Shown one piece after another: positions 8,595 through 18,045 of a DNA stretch of 52,187 nucleotides. The stretch is taken from positions 1-52,187 of the forward strand of contig VAZV01000138.1 in NCBI GenBank assembly GCA_005884765.1, read 5' to 3'. The translations under genes and the position numbers were made by a program. Every line of letters starts with the position of its first letter. Position 1 is the first letter of the stretch. Below the pieces are notes generated by a model. That model ran no database searches. It worked only from the letters and a program-made list of their open reading frames with translations, and was not told the origin of the DNA. The DNA is from Alphaproteobacteria bacterium. GTDB taxonomy: Bacteria; Pseudomonadota; Alphaproteobacteria; Rhizobiales; Xanthobacteraceae.

Positions 8595-9815
8595 ATGAAA
8601 CATCCAATTTCCGCGCTTTTCCTGGGCAGCGCGCTCGCGCTGGCCGCAACGACCGGCGCGTTTGCGCAGGATAAGACCATCAAGATCGGCGTATTGACCG
8701 ACATGTCGGGGCTCTACTCCGATCTCGGCGGCGCCGGATCCACCGTGGCGGCCCAGATGGCGGTCGAGGATTCCGGGCTTGCGGCCAAGGGCTGGAAGGT
8801 CGAAGTGATTTCCGCCGACCACCAGAACAAGCCCGATGTCGCCACCAACATTGCACGGCAATGGGTCGATGTCGAAAAGGTCGACATCTTCATGGACGTG
8901 CTGAACTCGGGCGTTGCGCTTGCGGTCAACAACCTCGTGCGGGAGAAGAACTCGATTCTGATCGATACCGGCGCGGCGACGTCGGACCTCACGAATGCGC
9001 AATGCTCGCCGAACACCATTCACTGGGTTTACGATACCTATATGCTCGCCAACAGCACGGGTCAGGCCCTGGTGAAGGCCGGCGGCGATACCTGGTTCTT
9101 CCTGACCGCCGATTACGCGTTCGGTGCGGCGCTCGAGCGCGACACGACAGCGGTCGTGGTGAAATCGGGCGGCAAGGTGATCGGTAGCGTCAAGCATCCC
9201 CTGAACTCCTCGGACTTCTCCTCCTTCCTGCTGCAGGCGCAGGCCTCCAAAGCCAAGATCATCGGCATGGCCAATGCCGGCGGCGACACCACCAACACGA
9301 TCAAGCAGGCCTCGGAATTCGGCATCGTCGCGGGAGGCCAGAAACTCGCCGGGCTTCTGTTGTTCATTACCGACGTGCATTCGTTGGGCCTGAAGGTGGC
9401 ACAGGGACTGAATTTCACCGAAACCTTCTACTGGGACCTGAACGACGGGACGCGCGCGTTTTCCAAGCGTTTTTCAGAGCGCGCGAAGAACAAGGCGGAG
9501 CCCTCGATGGTGCAGGCCGGCGTCTATTCCGGCTTGATCCACTACTTCAAGGCGCTCGAAGCGATGGGCGGCAATCCCCATGACGGCGCCAAGGTGGTGG
9601 CTAAAATGAAGGAAATGCCGACCGACGATCCCTTGTTCGGCAAGGGCTCGATACGCGTAGACGGCCGCAAGATTCATCCAGCCTATCTGTTTGAGGTCAA
9701 GAAGCCGGAAGAATCCAAGGGACCGTGGGACTATTACAAGCTGGTCGGAACGACCCCGGGAGATCAGGCGTTCAGGCCGCTTTCGGAAAGCGCTTGCCCG
9801 CTGGTGAAGAAGTAA
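8595..9815 (+). CDS. livK: Periplasmic amino-acid-type binding protein, LivK-like
   Basis: A 406-residue solute-binding protein of the Peripla_BP_6 type. A signal peptide of about 24 residues ends at GAFA before QDKTIKIGVLTDMSG, so it is exported to the periplasm. The conserved ADHQNKPD, TGAATSDLT and YAFGAALERDT segments belong to the group often annotated as branched-chain amino-acid binding; the ligand cannot be predicted and aromatic or organic acids are possible. ATG at 8595 has CAGGGAGA upstream. It lies between the ATPase and permease genes and is followed by a stem-loop. A close paralogue lies at 25068-26294. Confidence 0.92.
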   Translation: MKHPISALFLGSALALAATTGAFAQDKTIKIGVLTDMSGLYSDLGGAGSTVAAQMAVEDSGLAAKGWKVEVISADHQNKPDVATNIARQWVDVEKVDIFMDVLNSGVALAVNNLVREKNSILIDTGAATSDLTNAQCSPNTIHWVYDTYMLANSTGQALVKAGGDTWFFLTADYAFGAALERDTTAVVVKSGGKVIGSVKHPLNSSDFSSFLLQAQASKAKIIGMANAGGDTTNTIKQASEFGIVAGGQKLAGLLLFITDVHSLGLKVAQGLNFTETFYWDLNDGTRAFSKRFSERAKNKAEPSMVQAGVYSGLIHYFKALEAMGGNPHDGAKVVAKMKEMPTDDPLFGKGSIRVDGRKIHPAYLFEVKKPEESKGPWDYYKLVGTTPGDQAFRPLSESACPLVKK

Positions 9816-9825
9816 CAAATCGACT

Positions 9826-9851
9826 GCCTGCCGGCCTTGCGGCCTGCGGGC
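9826..9851 (+). terminator. Intercistronic stem-loop after livK
   Basis: GCCTGCCGGCC (9826-9836) pairs with GGCCTGCGGGC (9841-9851) around TTGC, with one mismatch and one G-U pair. It starts 10 bases after the livK stop and is not followed by a U run, so it probably protects the upstream message or causes partial termination. That would raise binding-protein level over the permease. Confidence 0.6.
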
Positions 9852-9901
9852 GCTATTCTGTCGGACGGCGCAACGCAAATTGAGCGCGAAAGACTAAGAC
9901 C

Positions 9902-10765
9902 ATGCAGGCTCTCTACGCCCAGCTTCTGGTGGGACTGATCAACGGCTCGTTCTATGCGCTGCTCAGTCTCGGGCTCGCCGTGATCTTCGGCATGCTCAAC
10001 ATCATCAATTTCGCGCATGGCGCGCTCTACATGATGGGCGCGTTCTGCGCCTATTTCCTGCTGAACGTGGCGGGCATCGGCTACTGGCCGGCGCTGATCA
10101 TCGCGCCGATTGCGGTCGGCATTTTCGGCATGATCCTGGAGCGGACCATGCTGCAATGGCTGTCCGGCCTCGACCATCTCTATGGTCTGCTCTTGACCTT
10201 CGGCATCGCCCTGATCGTGCAGGGCGTGTTCCAGAACTATTTCGGTTCCTCCGGCCTGCCTTATGCGATCCCCGACGAGCTGAAGGGCGGCATGAATCTC
10301 GGATTCATGTTTTTGCCGATCTATCGCGGCTGGGTGGTCGTGTTCTCGCTCGCCGTGTGCCTTGCCACCTGGTACCTGATCGAGCGGACGCGGCTTGGCG
10401 CTTACTTACGCGCGGCGACCGAAAACCCGACCCTGGTGCGCGCCTTCGGCATCAACGTGCCGCGGATGATCACGCTGACCTATGGCCTCGGCGTTGGCCT
10501 GGCGGCGCTCGCCGGCGTGCTGTCGGCGCCGATCAACCAGGTGCGGCCGTTGATGGGGGCCGACCTCATCATCGTGGTGTTCGCGGTGGTGGTGATCGGC
10601 GGCATGGGTTCGATCATGGGATCGATCATCACCGGTTTCGCGTTGGGGGTGATCGAGGGGCTGACAAAATACTTCTATCCCGAAGCGTCCAACACCGTGG
10701 TATTCGTCCTGATGGTGCTGGTGCTCCTGATAAAGCCAACGGGACTGACCGGACGGGCGGCCTGA
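9902..10765 (+). CDS. livH: Branched-chain amino-acid type ABC permease LivH
   Basis: A 287-residue inner-membrane permease with about eight hydrophobic segments. The start YAQLLVGLINGSFYALLSLGLAVIFG, the NIINFAHGALYMMG motif and the VVVIGGMGSIMGSIITGFALG segment, which contacts the ATPases, are diagnostic of LivH. It pairs with LivM to form the channel. It begins 86 bp after livK, the only sizeable gap in the operon, and is followed directly by livM. Confidence 0.93.
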   Translation: MQALYAQLLVGLINGSFYALLSLGLAVIFGMLNIINFAHGALYMMGAFCAYFLLNVAGIGYWPALIIAPIAVGIFGMILERTMLQWLSGLDHLYGLLLTFGIALIVQGVFQNYFGSSGLPYAIPDELKGGMNLGFMFLPIYRGWVVVFSLAVCLATWYLIERTRLGAYLRAATENPTLVRAFGINVPRMITLTYGLGVGLAALAGVLSAPINQVRPLMGADLIIVVFAVVVIGGMGSIMGSIITGFALGVIEGLTKYFYPEASNTVVFVLMVLVLLIKPTGLTGRAA

Positions 10766-10766
10766 C

Positions 10767-11735
10767 ATGACAGCAATCACCGACAATTCGATACCGGTAA
10801 CCCCGCGCGCGATGCGCGACGAGATGATCGTGTTTGCCATCATGGCGGTGCTGCTGGCGATCGTGCCGCTCACCGGCATCTATCCGTTTTTCGTGATGCA
10901 GGCGCTGTGCTTTGCGCTGGTTGCCTGCGCCTTCAACCTCTTGATCGGTTATGGCGGCTTGCTCTCGTTCGGCCACGCGATGTTCCTAGGCACCGCGGGC
11001 TACGTCAGCGCGCACGCGCTGAAAGTGTGGGGATTGTCGCCTGAACTGGGGATCCTGGCCGGCATTGCCGCCGCGGCGGCTCTCGGCGTCGTCACGGGCT
11101 TCGTCTCCATCCGCCGGCAGGGCATCTATTTCTCGATGATAACGCTGGCGCTGTCGCAATTGCTGTACTTCATCTATTTGCAGACGCCTTTCACCCATGG
11201 CGAAGACGGCATCCAGGGTATTCCGCAGGGACATCTGTTTGGAATTTTCGATCTCTCGAAATCGACAACCCTCTATTATGTGGTGCTCGCCGGCTTCCTG
11301 GCGGGATTCCTGCTGATCTATCGCACGATCAACTCGCCGTTCGGGGAAGTCTTGAAAGCGATCCGCGAGAACGAGCCGCGTGCGATCTCGCTCGGCTACA
11401 AGACCGATCAGTACAAGTTGCTCGCCTATATCCTCTCCGGCACGCTGGCGGGGTTTGCCGGGTCGCTAAAAGTATTCGTCGCCCAGAACGCTTCGCTCAC
11501 CGACGTGCACTGGAGCATGTCGGGCGAGATCGTGCTGATGACGCTGGTCGGCGGGCTCGGCACCGTTTTCGGGCCGGTGGTGGGTGCCTTCGTGATCATC
11601 GCCATGCAGCAGTATCTTGCCGGGTTCGGGCAATGGGTGACCGTGATCCAGGGCGTGATCTTCGTTGCCTGCGTGCTGACGTTCCGCCGCGGCCTGATCG
11701 GCGAGATTGCGCATTACTTCCGGATCTCGCTCTAA
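10767..11735 (+). CDS. livM: Branched-chain amino-acid type ABC permease LivM
   Basis: A 322-residue permease with roughly ten hydrophobic segments. The FNLLIGYGGLLSFGHAMFLG motif, the IRENEPRAISLGY coupling helix and MTLVGGLGTVFGPVVGAFV are LivM hallmarks. It starts one base after the livH stop, so the two are translationally coupled, and it closes the G-F-K-H-M operon. No clear terminator follows before the DUF47 gene 156 bp downstream. Confidence 0.93.
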   Translation: MTAITDNSIPVTPRAMRDEMIVFAIMAVLLAIVPLTGIYPFFVMQALCFALVACAFNLLIGYGGLLSFGHAMFLGTAGYVSAHALKVWGLSPELGILAGIAAAAALGVVTGFVSIRRQGIYFSMITLALSQLLYFIYLQTPFTHGEDGIQGIPQGHLFGIFDLSKSTTLYYVVLAGFLAGFLLIYRTINSPFGEVLKAIRENEPRAISLGYKTDQYKLLAYILSGTLAGFAGSLKVFVAQNASLTDVHWSMSGEIVLMTLVGGLGTVFGPVVGAFVIIAMQQYLAGFGQWVTVIQGVIFVACVLTFRRGLIGEIAHYFRISL

Positions 11736-11891
11736 AGTTCGGATTTCCCACGCTTTTTCTGGCCCGCGAACAAAGCGGTGGATGATCTCGGCTGCCAAGC
11801 GGGGCATGGATGGGCCTTTCGGCCAAATTCGGTCTATGACAGTTCTGTGACAGGCCGCTGAACGGCCGCTCCGGAATGGTGGAAATAGCCC

Positions 11892-12536
11892 ATGCTGAGT
11901 TGGTTTCGCTCGTTTCTTCCTAGGGAAGAGCGGTTTTTCGACCTGTTCGCTCGCCACGCCCAAACCGTGGTGCAGGGGGCGCTGGCGCTGCAGGACATGC
12001 TGCGCGGTGGCGATGAGACGCCGGTGTACTGTCAGCGCGTCAACCAGTTCGAGAATGACGCCGACAATATCACCCGCGAGGTGCTGACCGCCGTCCGCCG
12101 CACCTTCATCACCCCGTTCGACCGCGGCGACATCAAGAACCTGATCACCTCGATGGATGATGCGATCGACCAGATGCAGCAGACCGCAAAAGCTGTGGTG
12201 CTGTTCGAGGTCCGGAGCTTCGAGCCGCCGATGCGCGAAATCGGCGGGCTCCTGGTCGAGTGCGCCAATCTGGTCGTGCGCGCGCTGCCGCTGATGCGCG
12301 CGATCGGCGCCAACGTCGCGATGCTGACGGCGATGACGGAAGAGCTGACCAAGCTGGAGGGGCGGGTCGACGATCTCCACGACATCGGCCTGAAGGAACT
12401 GTTCCTCAAGCATCGCAACGCCAACACCATGGATTTCATCGTCGGCGCCGAGATCTACGACCATCTCGAGAAAGTCGCCGATCGCTTCGACGATGTCGCG
12501 AACGAGATCAATTCGATCGTGATCGAACAGGTATAG
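11892..12536 (+). CDS. DUF47 (PhoU-like) protein, Pit partner
   Basis: A 214-residue all-helical protein of the DUF47 family, distant relatives of PhoU. It begins MLSWFRSFLPREERFFDLF and has the acidic metal-binding helix ENDADNITREV and the paired CANLVVRAL and DLHDIGLKELF helices. In many bacteria the gene sits directly before a Pit-type phosphate transporter, as here, and is thought to modulate it. Cytoplasmic. It is followed after 14 bp by pit, so they form an operon. Confidence 0.88.
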   Translation: MLSWFRSFLPREERFFDLFARHAQTVVQGALALQDMLRGGDETPVYCQRVNQFENDADNITREVLTAVRRTFITPFDRGDIKNLITSMDDAIDQMQQTAKAVVLFEVRSFEPPMREIGGLLVECANLVVRALPLMRAIGANVAMLTAMTEELTKLEGRVDDLHDIGLKELFLKHRNANTMDFIVGAEIYDHLEKVADRFDDVANEINSIVIEQV

Positions 12537-12550
12537 GGCAGGACAGCATT

Positions 12551-13567
12551 GTGGATGCCACGCTGGGTCTTCCCGTTCTGATCGGCTTGATCGCGGTGGC
12601 GCTGCTGTTCGACTTTCTCAACGGACTGCATGACGCCGCCAATTCGATTGCCACCATCGTGTCCACCCGTGTGCTGCGCCCGCATTATGCGGTGTTATGG
12701 GCGTCCTTCTTCAACTTCGTCGCCTTCCTGGTGTTCGGACTTCATGTCGCCAACACCATCGGCACCGGCATCATCGAACCGAGCATCGTTGACAGCGCAG
12801 TGATCTTTGCCGCGCTGATCGGCGCCATCGTCTGGAACCTGATCACATGGGGGCTTGGGATTCCTTCTTCCAGCTCGCACGCTCTGATCGGCGGACTGGT
12901 CGGGGGCGGCATGGCCAAGGCCGGCATTTCGGCCGCGGTGTGGAGCGGGCTATCGAAGACGCTGATCGCGATCGTAGTGTCGCCGGTGGTCGGATTCCTG
13001 CTGGCGATGGTGCTGGTTGCCATCGTCTCCTGGGCCTCGGTGCGCTCGACGCCCTATGCGGTCGATCGCGCCTTCCGCATTCTGCAATTCGCCTCGGCCT
13101 CGCTCTATTCGCTGGGCCACGGCGGCAATGACGCACAGAAGACCATGGGCATGATCGCGGTGCTGCTCTATTCGCAAGGCAAGCTCGGCGCGCAATTCTC
13201 GGTCCCGTTCTGGGTGGTCCTGGCCTGCCAGGCAGCGATGGCGCTGGGCACGCTGATGGGCGGCTGGCGCATCGTCCGTACCATGGGACTTAGGATCACC
13301 AAACTGACGCCGATGCAGGGATTTTGCGCCGAGACCGGCGGCGCCGCCACCCTGTTCATGGCAACGTTCCTCGGGGTTCCCGTATCAACGACGCATACGA
13401 TCACCGGCGCCATTGTCGGGGTCGGCGCGGTACGGCGGGTCTCGGCGGTGCGCTGGAACGTCGCGAGCTCGATCGTCTATGCCTGGGTGATCACGATACC
13501 CGCTTCCGCCATCGTCGCCGCCCTGGCCTATTGGGCGGTGGCTTGGGTGGTAGCGTTGGTGCGGTAA
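12551..13567 (+). CDS. pit: Inorganic phosphate transporter, Pit family
   Basis: A 338-residue membrane protein with the two inverted PiT signature repeats: FLNGLHDAANSIATIVSTRVL near the N-terminus and GGNDAQKTMGMIA in the second half, each followed by conserved GxPxSxTH-type turns (GIPSSSSHALIGGLVGGG and GVPVSTTHTITGAIVG). PiT proteins carry metal-phosphate by cation symport in the inner membrane. The GTG at 12551 is used, with GGGCAGGA upstream; the frame reaching back to 12260 overlaps the DUF47 gene. The small size is typical of the short bacterial PiT branch. Confidence 0.9.
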   Translation: MDATLGLPVLIGLIAVALLFDFLNGLHDAANSIATIVSTRVLRPHYAVLWASFFNFVAFLVFGLHVANTIGTGIIEPSIVDSAVIFAALIGAIVWNLITWGLGIPSSSSHALIGGLVGGGMAKAGISAAVWSGLSKTLIAIVVSPVVGFLLAMVLVAIVSWASVRSTPYAVDRAFRILQFASASLYSLGHGGNDAQKTMGMIAVLLYSQGKLGAQFSVPFWVVLACQAAMALGTLMGGWRIVRTMGLRITKLTPMQGFCAETGGAATLFMATFLGVPVSTTHTITGAIVGVGAVRRVSAVRWNVASSIVYAWVITIPASAIVAALAYWAVAWVVALVR

Positions 13568-13675
13568 CCGGCCGGCTGGAGTTAGGCCGTCGAATCCCTA
13601 TATCGAAGGTGCCGGCCGCCCTTGATCCGACCCGGTTTCCCTGCCAAACGCTCAAGCCGCAAACACCAAGGCATC

Positions 13676-15295
13676 ATGACCGACCTTGCCGTCACAGCCG
13701 AAAAGCCGTCCCGTTCGCCGCTTGCCCAAGAGGTGGCGCGCCGTCGCACCTTTGCGATCATATCCCACCCGGATGCCGGCAAGACCACACTGACGGAAAA
13801 GCTGTTGCTGTTCGGCGGCGCCATCAACCTTGCCGGCCAAGTCAAGGCCAAGGGCGAGCGGCGCAATACCCGTTCCGACTGGATGAAGATCGAGCGCGAG
13901 CGCGGCATCTCCGTCGTCACCTCGGTGATGACGTTCGAGTTCGAAGGCCGTGTGTTCAACCTGTTGGACACGCCGGGCCATGAGGACTTTTCCGAAGACA
14001 CCTATCGAACGCTGACCGCGGTCGATTCCGCCGTGATGGTGATCGACGCCGCCAAGGGCATCGAGGCGCGAACGCGCAAGCTGTTCGAGGTCTGTCGTCT
14101 CAGGGATATTCCGATCATCACCTTCATCAACAAGATGGATCGGGAAAGCCGCGATACGTTCGATCTTTTGGACGAAATCGAAAAGACGCTGGCGCTCGAC
14201 ACCACGCCGGTGACCTGGCCGGTCGGCCGCGGTCGCGATTTCCTCGGCACCTACGATGTCGCGAGTGGCGGGGTGCGCCTGCTCGAAGGCGGTGGCGCCA
14301 AGACCGGCGCTGCACAACAAATCGATATCGCCGATCTCGCGGCCTTTAATCCCAATCTCGATGTCGCTGCGATCAAGGACGAACTCGCTCTGGTGAGCGA
14401 GGCCTGCAAGCCGTTCGAGCTCGACGCGTTTCGCGAGGGCCACCTGACGCCGGTCTATTTTGGCAGCGCGCTGCGCAATTTTGGGGTCGGCGATCTCCTG
14501 GAGGGTTTGGGGCGGTTCGCGCCCGAGCCGCGCGCCCAGGAATCCAACCTGCGCAAGGTCGACGCGGCGGAACCGCGCATGAGCGCGTTCGTGTTCAAGA
14601 TCCAGGCCAACATGGATCCGAACCATCGCGATCGCATCGCCTTTGCGCGGCTGTGCTCCGGCAAGCTTTCCCGCGGCATGAAGGCAAAACTGGTACGCAC
14701 CGGCAAGAACATGTCGCTGTCCAGTCCGCAATTCTTCTTTGCCCAGGACCGCGCGCTGGCGGATGAAGCCTTTGCCGGCGACGTCGTCGGCATTCCCAAC
14801 CATGGCACCTTGCGCATCGGCGACACCCTGACCGAGGGCGAGGACCTTACGTTCGTCGGCGTTCCCAGTTTTGCGCCGGAAATCGTCCGCCGCGTGCGTC
14901 TGACGGATGCGATGAAAGCAAAGAAGCTGAAAGAGGCCCTGCAGCAGATGTCGGAGGAGGGCGTGGTGCAGGTGTTCCGTCCCCGCGACGGCGCGCCGGC
15001 GCTGGTCGGCGTGGTCGGCCCGCTGCAGCTCGACGTGCTCAAAGCGCGGCTCGATGCCGAATATTCGCTGCCAGTGGAGTTTGAAGTGAGTGAATTCCAG
15101 CTCGCGCGCTGGATTTCCTCCGACGACCGCAAGAAGCTCGATGCGTTCATCGTCGCCAACGGCTCCGGCGTCGCCGACGACGTCGACGGCGATCCGGTAT
15201 TTTTGGCGAAGAACGAATTCTATCTCGGCTATATCAGCGAGCGCGCCGAGGGCATTACCTTTTCCAGCATCAAGGATGTGAAGAAGAAGGGGTAA
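13676..15295 (+). CDS. prfC: Peptide chain release factor 3
   Basis: A 539-residue translational GTPase. The G1 motif SHPDAGKTT, the switch region RGISVVTSVMTFEF, G3 DTPGHEDFSEDTYRT and G4 NKMD are all present, and the FSEDTYRTL extension after G3 is specific to RF3 rather than EF-G. The C-terminal part has EEGVVQVFRP and GVVGPLQLDVL, also RF3 features. It recycles RF1/RF2 from the ribosome after peptide release. The ATG at 13676 gives the conserved start LAQEVARRRTFAIISHPDAG; the frame reaching back to 13622 has no support. It is followed by a palindromic repeat. Confidence 0.93.
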   Translation: MTDLAVTAEKPSRSPLAQEVARRRTFAIISHPDAGKTTLTEKLLLFGGAINLAGQVKAKGERRNTRSDWMKIERERGISVVTSVMTFEFEGRVFNLLDTPGHEDFSEDTYRTLTAVDSAVMVIDAAKGIEARTRKLFEVCRLRDIPIITFINKMDRESRDTFDLLDEIEKTLALDTTPVTWPVGRGRDFLGTYDVASGGVRLLEGGGAKTGAAQQIDIADLAAFNPNLDVAAIKDELALVSEACKPFELDAFREGHLTPVYFGSALRNFGVGDLLEGLGRFAPEPRAQESNLRKVDAAEPRMSAFVFKIQANMDPNHRDRIAFARLCSGKLSRGMKAKLVRTGKNMSLSSPQFFFAQDRALADEAFAGDVVGIPNHGTLRIGDTLTEGEDLTFVGVPSFAPEIVRRVRLTDAMKAKKLKEALQQMSEEGVVQVFRPRDGAPALVGVVGPLQLDVLKARLDAEYSLPVEFEVSEFQLARWISSDDRKKLDAFIVANGSGVADDVDGDPVFLAKNEFYLGYISERAEGITFSSIKDVKKKG

Positions 15296-15317
15296 GCCGG
15301 CGAGAGCGTGCGCCCCC

Positions 15318-15420
15318 TGTCGTCCTCCGCGAAAGCGGGGGACCCAGTACGCCGCGGCTTCTCGATTTGATCCATTACGCCTCTAGAATACTGGATTGCC
15401 CGGTCGAGCCGGGCGATGAC
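15318..15420. repeat. Palindromic intergenic repeat, family B, copy 1
   Basis: About 100 bp with a hairpin CCTCCGC-GAAA-GCGGGGG at the left, the shared core CCAGTACGCCGCGGCTTCTC, then CTAGAATACTGGATT and a right hairpin GCCCGG-TCGAG-CCGGGC. It is bounded by GTCGTC and GATGAC. Copy 2 lies at 27751-27856 with the same core and different but still paired stems. Confidence 0.8.
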
Positions 15421-15535
15421 GGTGGGTGGCGGCATCGGCGCCATGGACGAACGCAGGGATGTGAACGCGGCCGGGCTTGATGCCGCGTGCGGGGCGTATC
15501 ATTTTTCCATCATATCGCCCACGAGGTCGCGTTTC

Positions 15536-16144
15536 ATGCTGCGGCGCGTCGTTGTCATCTCGATGTTTTTTCTCTTCGCTGTCGCGATGACGGGAAATGC
15601 CGACGCGCGACGGCGGCAGATCAATCCCATACCGTTTTCCCACGAACCTTGCAGCGTGCTCGATGGCAGGCCATGCACGCCGTCGTTCTGCAGCGTCTTC
15701 AACCATGGCCCCTGCATTCCGGAGCTGGACTATCCCTATGGCGAAAACCTGCAGCTCACGATCGAAACCGTGCCGCCGCAGCAGGACGCTCGGAAATATC
15801 AAAAGCCAGATCACGACCTCTATAACATCGGGGATCTGTTCGCGGAATTGCGCTCATGCTGGTCGCCGCCGCCGGCCGACAGCGCCCGCGAAGGGATGCA
15901 GATGTCGGTGCGCTTTTCCTTCAACAAATCCGGCGGAATGATCGGGCCGCCGCGCATGACCTTTGCCACTGCGGGTGTGCCGGCCGATACCCGCGCCACC
16001 TATCTCAAGGCGATCAACACCTCGCTTGATGCCTGCCTGCCGCTGAAATTCAGCGATGGACTTGGCGGCGCGCTCGCCGGCCGGCCGATCGCCATCCGCT
16101 ATGTCGATAACCGCGAGCTGGGCAAGCAAGAAGACCGGCGGTGA
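15536..16144 (+). CDS. Secreted Cys-rich hypothetical protein
   Basis: A 202-residue protein with a signal peptide (MLRRVVVISMFFLFAVAMTG, cut near NADA). The mature start has a tight cluster of four Cys in a C-x5-PC-x4-C-x7-C pattern, likely disulfide-bonded in the periplasm. The second half (MSVRFSFNKSGGMIG followed by LDACLPLKFSDG) resembles the small C-terminal domain seen in several Rhizobiales secreted proteins and distantly recalls a TonB C-terminal fold. The function is unknown. ATG at 15536 is chosen because the signal peptide begins there. Confidence 0.65.
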   Translation: MLRRVVVISMFFLFAVAMTGNADARRRQINPIPFSHEPCSVLDGRPCTPSFCSVFNHGPCIPELDYPYGENLQLTIETVPPQQDARKYQKPDHDLYNIGDLFAELRSCWSPPPADSAREGMQMSVRFSFNKSGGMIGPPRMTFATAGVPADTRATYLKAINTSLDACLPLKFSDGLGGALAGRPIAIRYVDNRELGKQEDRR

Positions 16145-16267
16145 CGCCGTTCGATACCCGGCTCCACGCGTAAAAAGGCTGGCAAAAAAAGCGAGGCATG
16201 GCTAAGTCTACGGCGCTGCGGCGCGCGCTCGCGTCGATGGGAATCGGCCAAAATAAAAGGAAACGTC

Positions 16268-16576
16268 ATGAAATCAGTCACCGCGTTGTGCTTGGTCATC
16301 TTCCTGTGCTCGTTCCACGAGGTGAAGGCACAGGAGAAAAAGCTGCCGGCGGTCGACTTTTCGGCGATGACTTGCGAGCAGTTCTGGGAGAAAACCACAC
16401 CGAACGACAGAGGCCCTTTTTTGTTTTGGCTGAGCGGCTATTTCGGGCACAAGAATAACTCTGCCGTGCTGGACCCTGTGGGGTTTACCGAAAAGACGAA
16501 AGCCTTGTCCCAATTCTGCTCCAAGCAACCCAACGACAGCATCCTTACTGCCGCCGACAAGGTTTTCGCCAATTAG
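16268..16576 (+). CDS. HdeA/HdeB-like periplasmic acid-stress chaperone
   Basis: A 102-residue protein with a signal peptide ending near VKAQ. Cys36 (in MTCEQFW) and Cys84 (in SQFCSKQ) are 48 residues apart, the same spacing as the single disulfide of HdeA. The WLSGYF helix and the end QPNDSILTAADKV are also HdeA-like. HdeA-type proteins unfold at low pH and hold periplasmic clients. AAAAGGAAACGTC before the ATG gives a good ribosome binding site. It stands alone, and a fragment of repeat family A overlaps its 3' end. Confidence 0.8.
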   Translation: MKSVTALCLVIFLCSFHEVKAQEKKLPAVDFSAMTCEQFWEKTTPNDRGPFLFWLSGYFGHKNNSAVLDPVGFTEKTKALSQFCSKQPNDSILTAADKVFAN

Positions 16577-16592
16577 AGCAGGATCCGGAAAA
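16574..16592. repeat. Fragment of repeat family A
   Basis: TTAGAGCAGGATCCGGAAAA spans the stop codon of the HdeA-like gene. It matches the left end of the family A repeat at 2899-2916 with one change (CATGATC to CAGGATC). The rest of the repeat is missing. The TAG stop of the gene is itself part of the repeat. Confidence 0.6.
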
Positions 16593-16623
16593 AGCCTGAG
16601 GCTCGCCTGCAGGAGAGGACATC

Positions 16624-17208
16624 TTGGGACTGCTGGTACTGATCGTGGGGCTCGTGCTGTTCCTCGGCGTGCATGCGCTGACCACGCAACGGAGCTTGCG
16701 GGCCCGCATGATCGCCTCGCTGGGCGAGGGTGGTTACAAGATCGGTTATGCGCTGGCGTCGTTGGCAGGGCTTGCGCTGATCGTCTGGGGCTTTGGTCAT
16801 TATCGTGCGACCGGTTCGATCGACGTCTGGTATCCGCCCAGGTTCTTAAAGCAGATTACCGTCGCGCTGATGCTGCCGGCGGTGATCCTGGTGGTGGCAT
16901 CCTATATCCGCGGCCGGATCTATACCGCGGTGAAGCACCCGATGTTGGCAGGCGTCAAACTGTGGGCGGCGGCGCATTTGCTTGCCAGTGGCGACCTCGG
17001 TTCGATCATCCTGTTCGGCTCGTTTCTGGGATGGGCCGTGTTTGACCGCGTATCGCTGAAACACCGCGCTGACGCCGGTGCGCCGCCGATACCGGTCGGC
17101 GGCCTCGTCAATGACCTGATCGCGGTCGCGGTCGGATTCGTCGCCTATCTGGCGCTCGCTTTCGCGTTCCATCCGGTCGTGATCGGCGTTCCCGTGGTTG
17201 GAGTTTGA
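16624..17208 (+). CDS. NnrU family membrane protein
   Basis: A 194-residue integral membrane protein with five to six hydrophobic segments. The opening [18 protein letters not shown], the RSLRARM stretch and the [25 protein letters not shown] motif with its paired His residues are typical of NnrU. NnrU was named from nitric-oxide metabolism clusters, but most copies, like this one, are not near such genes; relatives include the haem-associated enzyme ZetaISO, so a haem ligand is possible. The TTG start has AGGAGAGGA upstream. panB starts one base after its stop, giving an operon. Confidence 0.85.
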   Translation: MGLLVLIVGLVLFLGVHALTTQRSLRARMIASLGEGGYKIGYALASLAGLALIVWGFGHYRATGSIDVWYPPRFLKQITVALMLPAVILVVASYIRGRIYTAVKHPMLAGVKLWAAAHLLASGDLGSIILFGSFLGWAVFDRVSLKHRADAGAPPIPVGGLVNDLIAVAVGFVAYLALAFAFHPVVIGVPVVGV

Positions 17209-17209
17209 G

Positions 17210-18034
17210 ATGTCAGTTGCCTCCGCCATCAGGCGCAAGACCGCGCCGGAAATCCGTGCCCGTAAAGGCGGCGAGCCGATCGTGATGCTCACGTCGTATC
17301 ACGCGCATACGGCGGCGCTGGTCGACCGCCATTGCGACGTCATTCTCGTTGGCGATTCGCTGGGCAATGTGATGCATGGTTTTGAGACCACGGTGCCGGT
17401 GACGCTCGAGATGATGATCCTGCAGGGTCGTGCCGTGATGCGCGGCTCCAGCCACGCGCTGGTCGTGGTTGATATGCCTTTCGGCTCCTACGAAGCATCG
17501 AAGGAGCAGGCGTTTCATTCCGCGGTCAAGATCATGAAGGAGACGCAGTGCGGCGCGGTGAAGCTCGAAGGCGGCGCGCGGATGGCGGAAACCGTGGCGT
17601 TTCTTAGCCAACGCGGCATTCCCGTGATGGGCCATATCGGATTGAAGCCGCAGTCGATCAACGCGCTCGGCTCGTTCCGCGCGCAAGGCCGCGAGCAGGG
17701 CAGTTGGGAGCCGATCGAGAATGACGCTGGCGCGATTTCGCAAGCCGGCGCCTTTTCGGTCGTGATCGAAGCGGTGGCCGAACCGCTGGCGCGTAAGATC
17801 ACGCAAGCGATCGCCATTCCCACCATCGGCATCGGCGCCAGCAGCGCCTGCGACGGCCAGGTGCTGGTGCTGGAGGACATGCTGGGGCTTTCACCGAGGA
17901 CGCCGAAATTCGTTCGCCGCTACGGTAATCTCGGACCCGCGATCGAGGCGGCGGTCGAGAGCTATGCCAAAGACGTGCGCTCGCGCACATTCCCCGGCCC
18001 AGAGCATGTCTACGGGATGAAAACAAAAAGCTAG
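17210..18034 (+). CDS. panB: 3-methyl-2-oxobutanoate hydroxymethyltransferase
   Basis: A 274-residue TIM-barrel enzyme that makes ketopantoate from 2-oxoisovalerate and 5,10-methylene-tetrahydrofolate, the first step of pantothenate synthesis. Motifs are [29 protein letters not shown] (metal-binding Asp), [10 protein letters not shown] and [10 protein letters not shown], and the end of the barrel has [14 protein letters not shown] with its catalytic surroundings intact. Length is normal for PanB. ATG at 17210 is used; a TTG four codons upstream overlaps the NnrU gene. panC is not in the window. Confidence 0.93.
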   Translation: MSVASAIRRKTAPEIRARKGGEPIVMLTSYHAHTAALVDRHCDVILVGDSLGNVMHGFETTVPVTLEMMILQGRAVMRGSSHALVVVDMPFGSYEASKEQAFHSAVKIMKETQCGAVKLEGGARMAETVAFLSQRGIPVMGHIGLKPQSINALGSFRAQGREQGSWEPIENDAGAISQAGAFSVVIEAVAEPLARKITQAIAIPTIGIGASSACDGQVLVLEDMLGLSPRTPKFVRRYGNLGPAIEAAVESYAKDVRSRTFPGPEHVYGMKTKS

Positions 18035-18045
18035 CGAGCGAGGCG

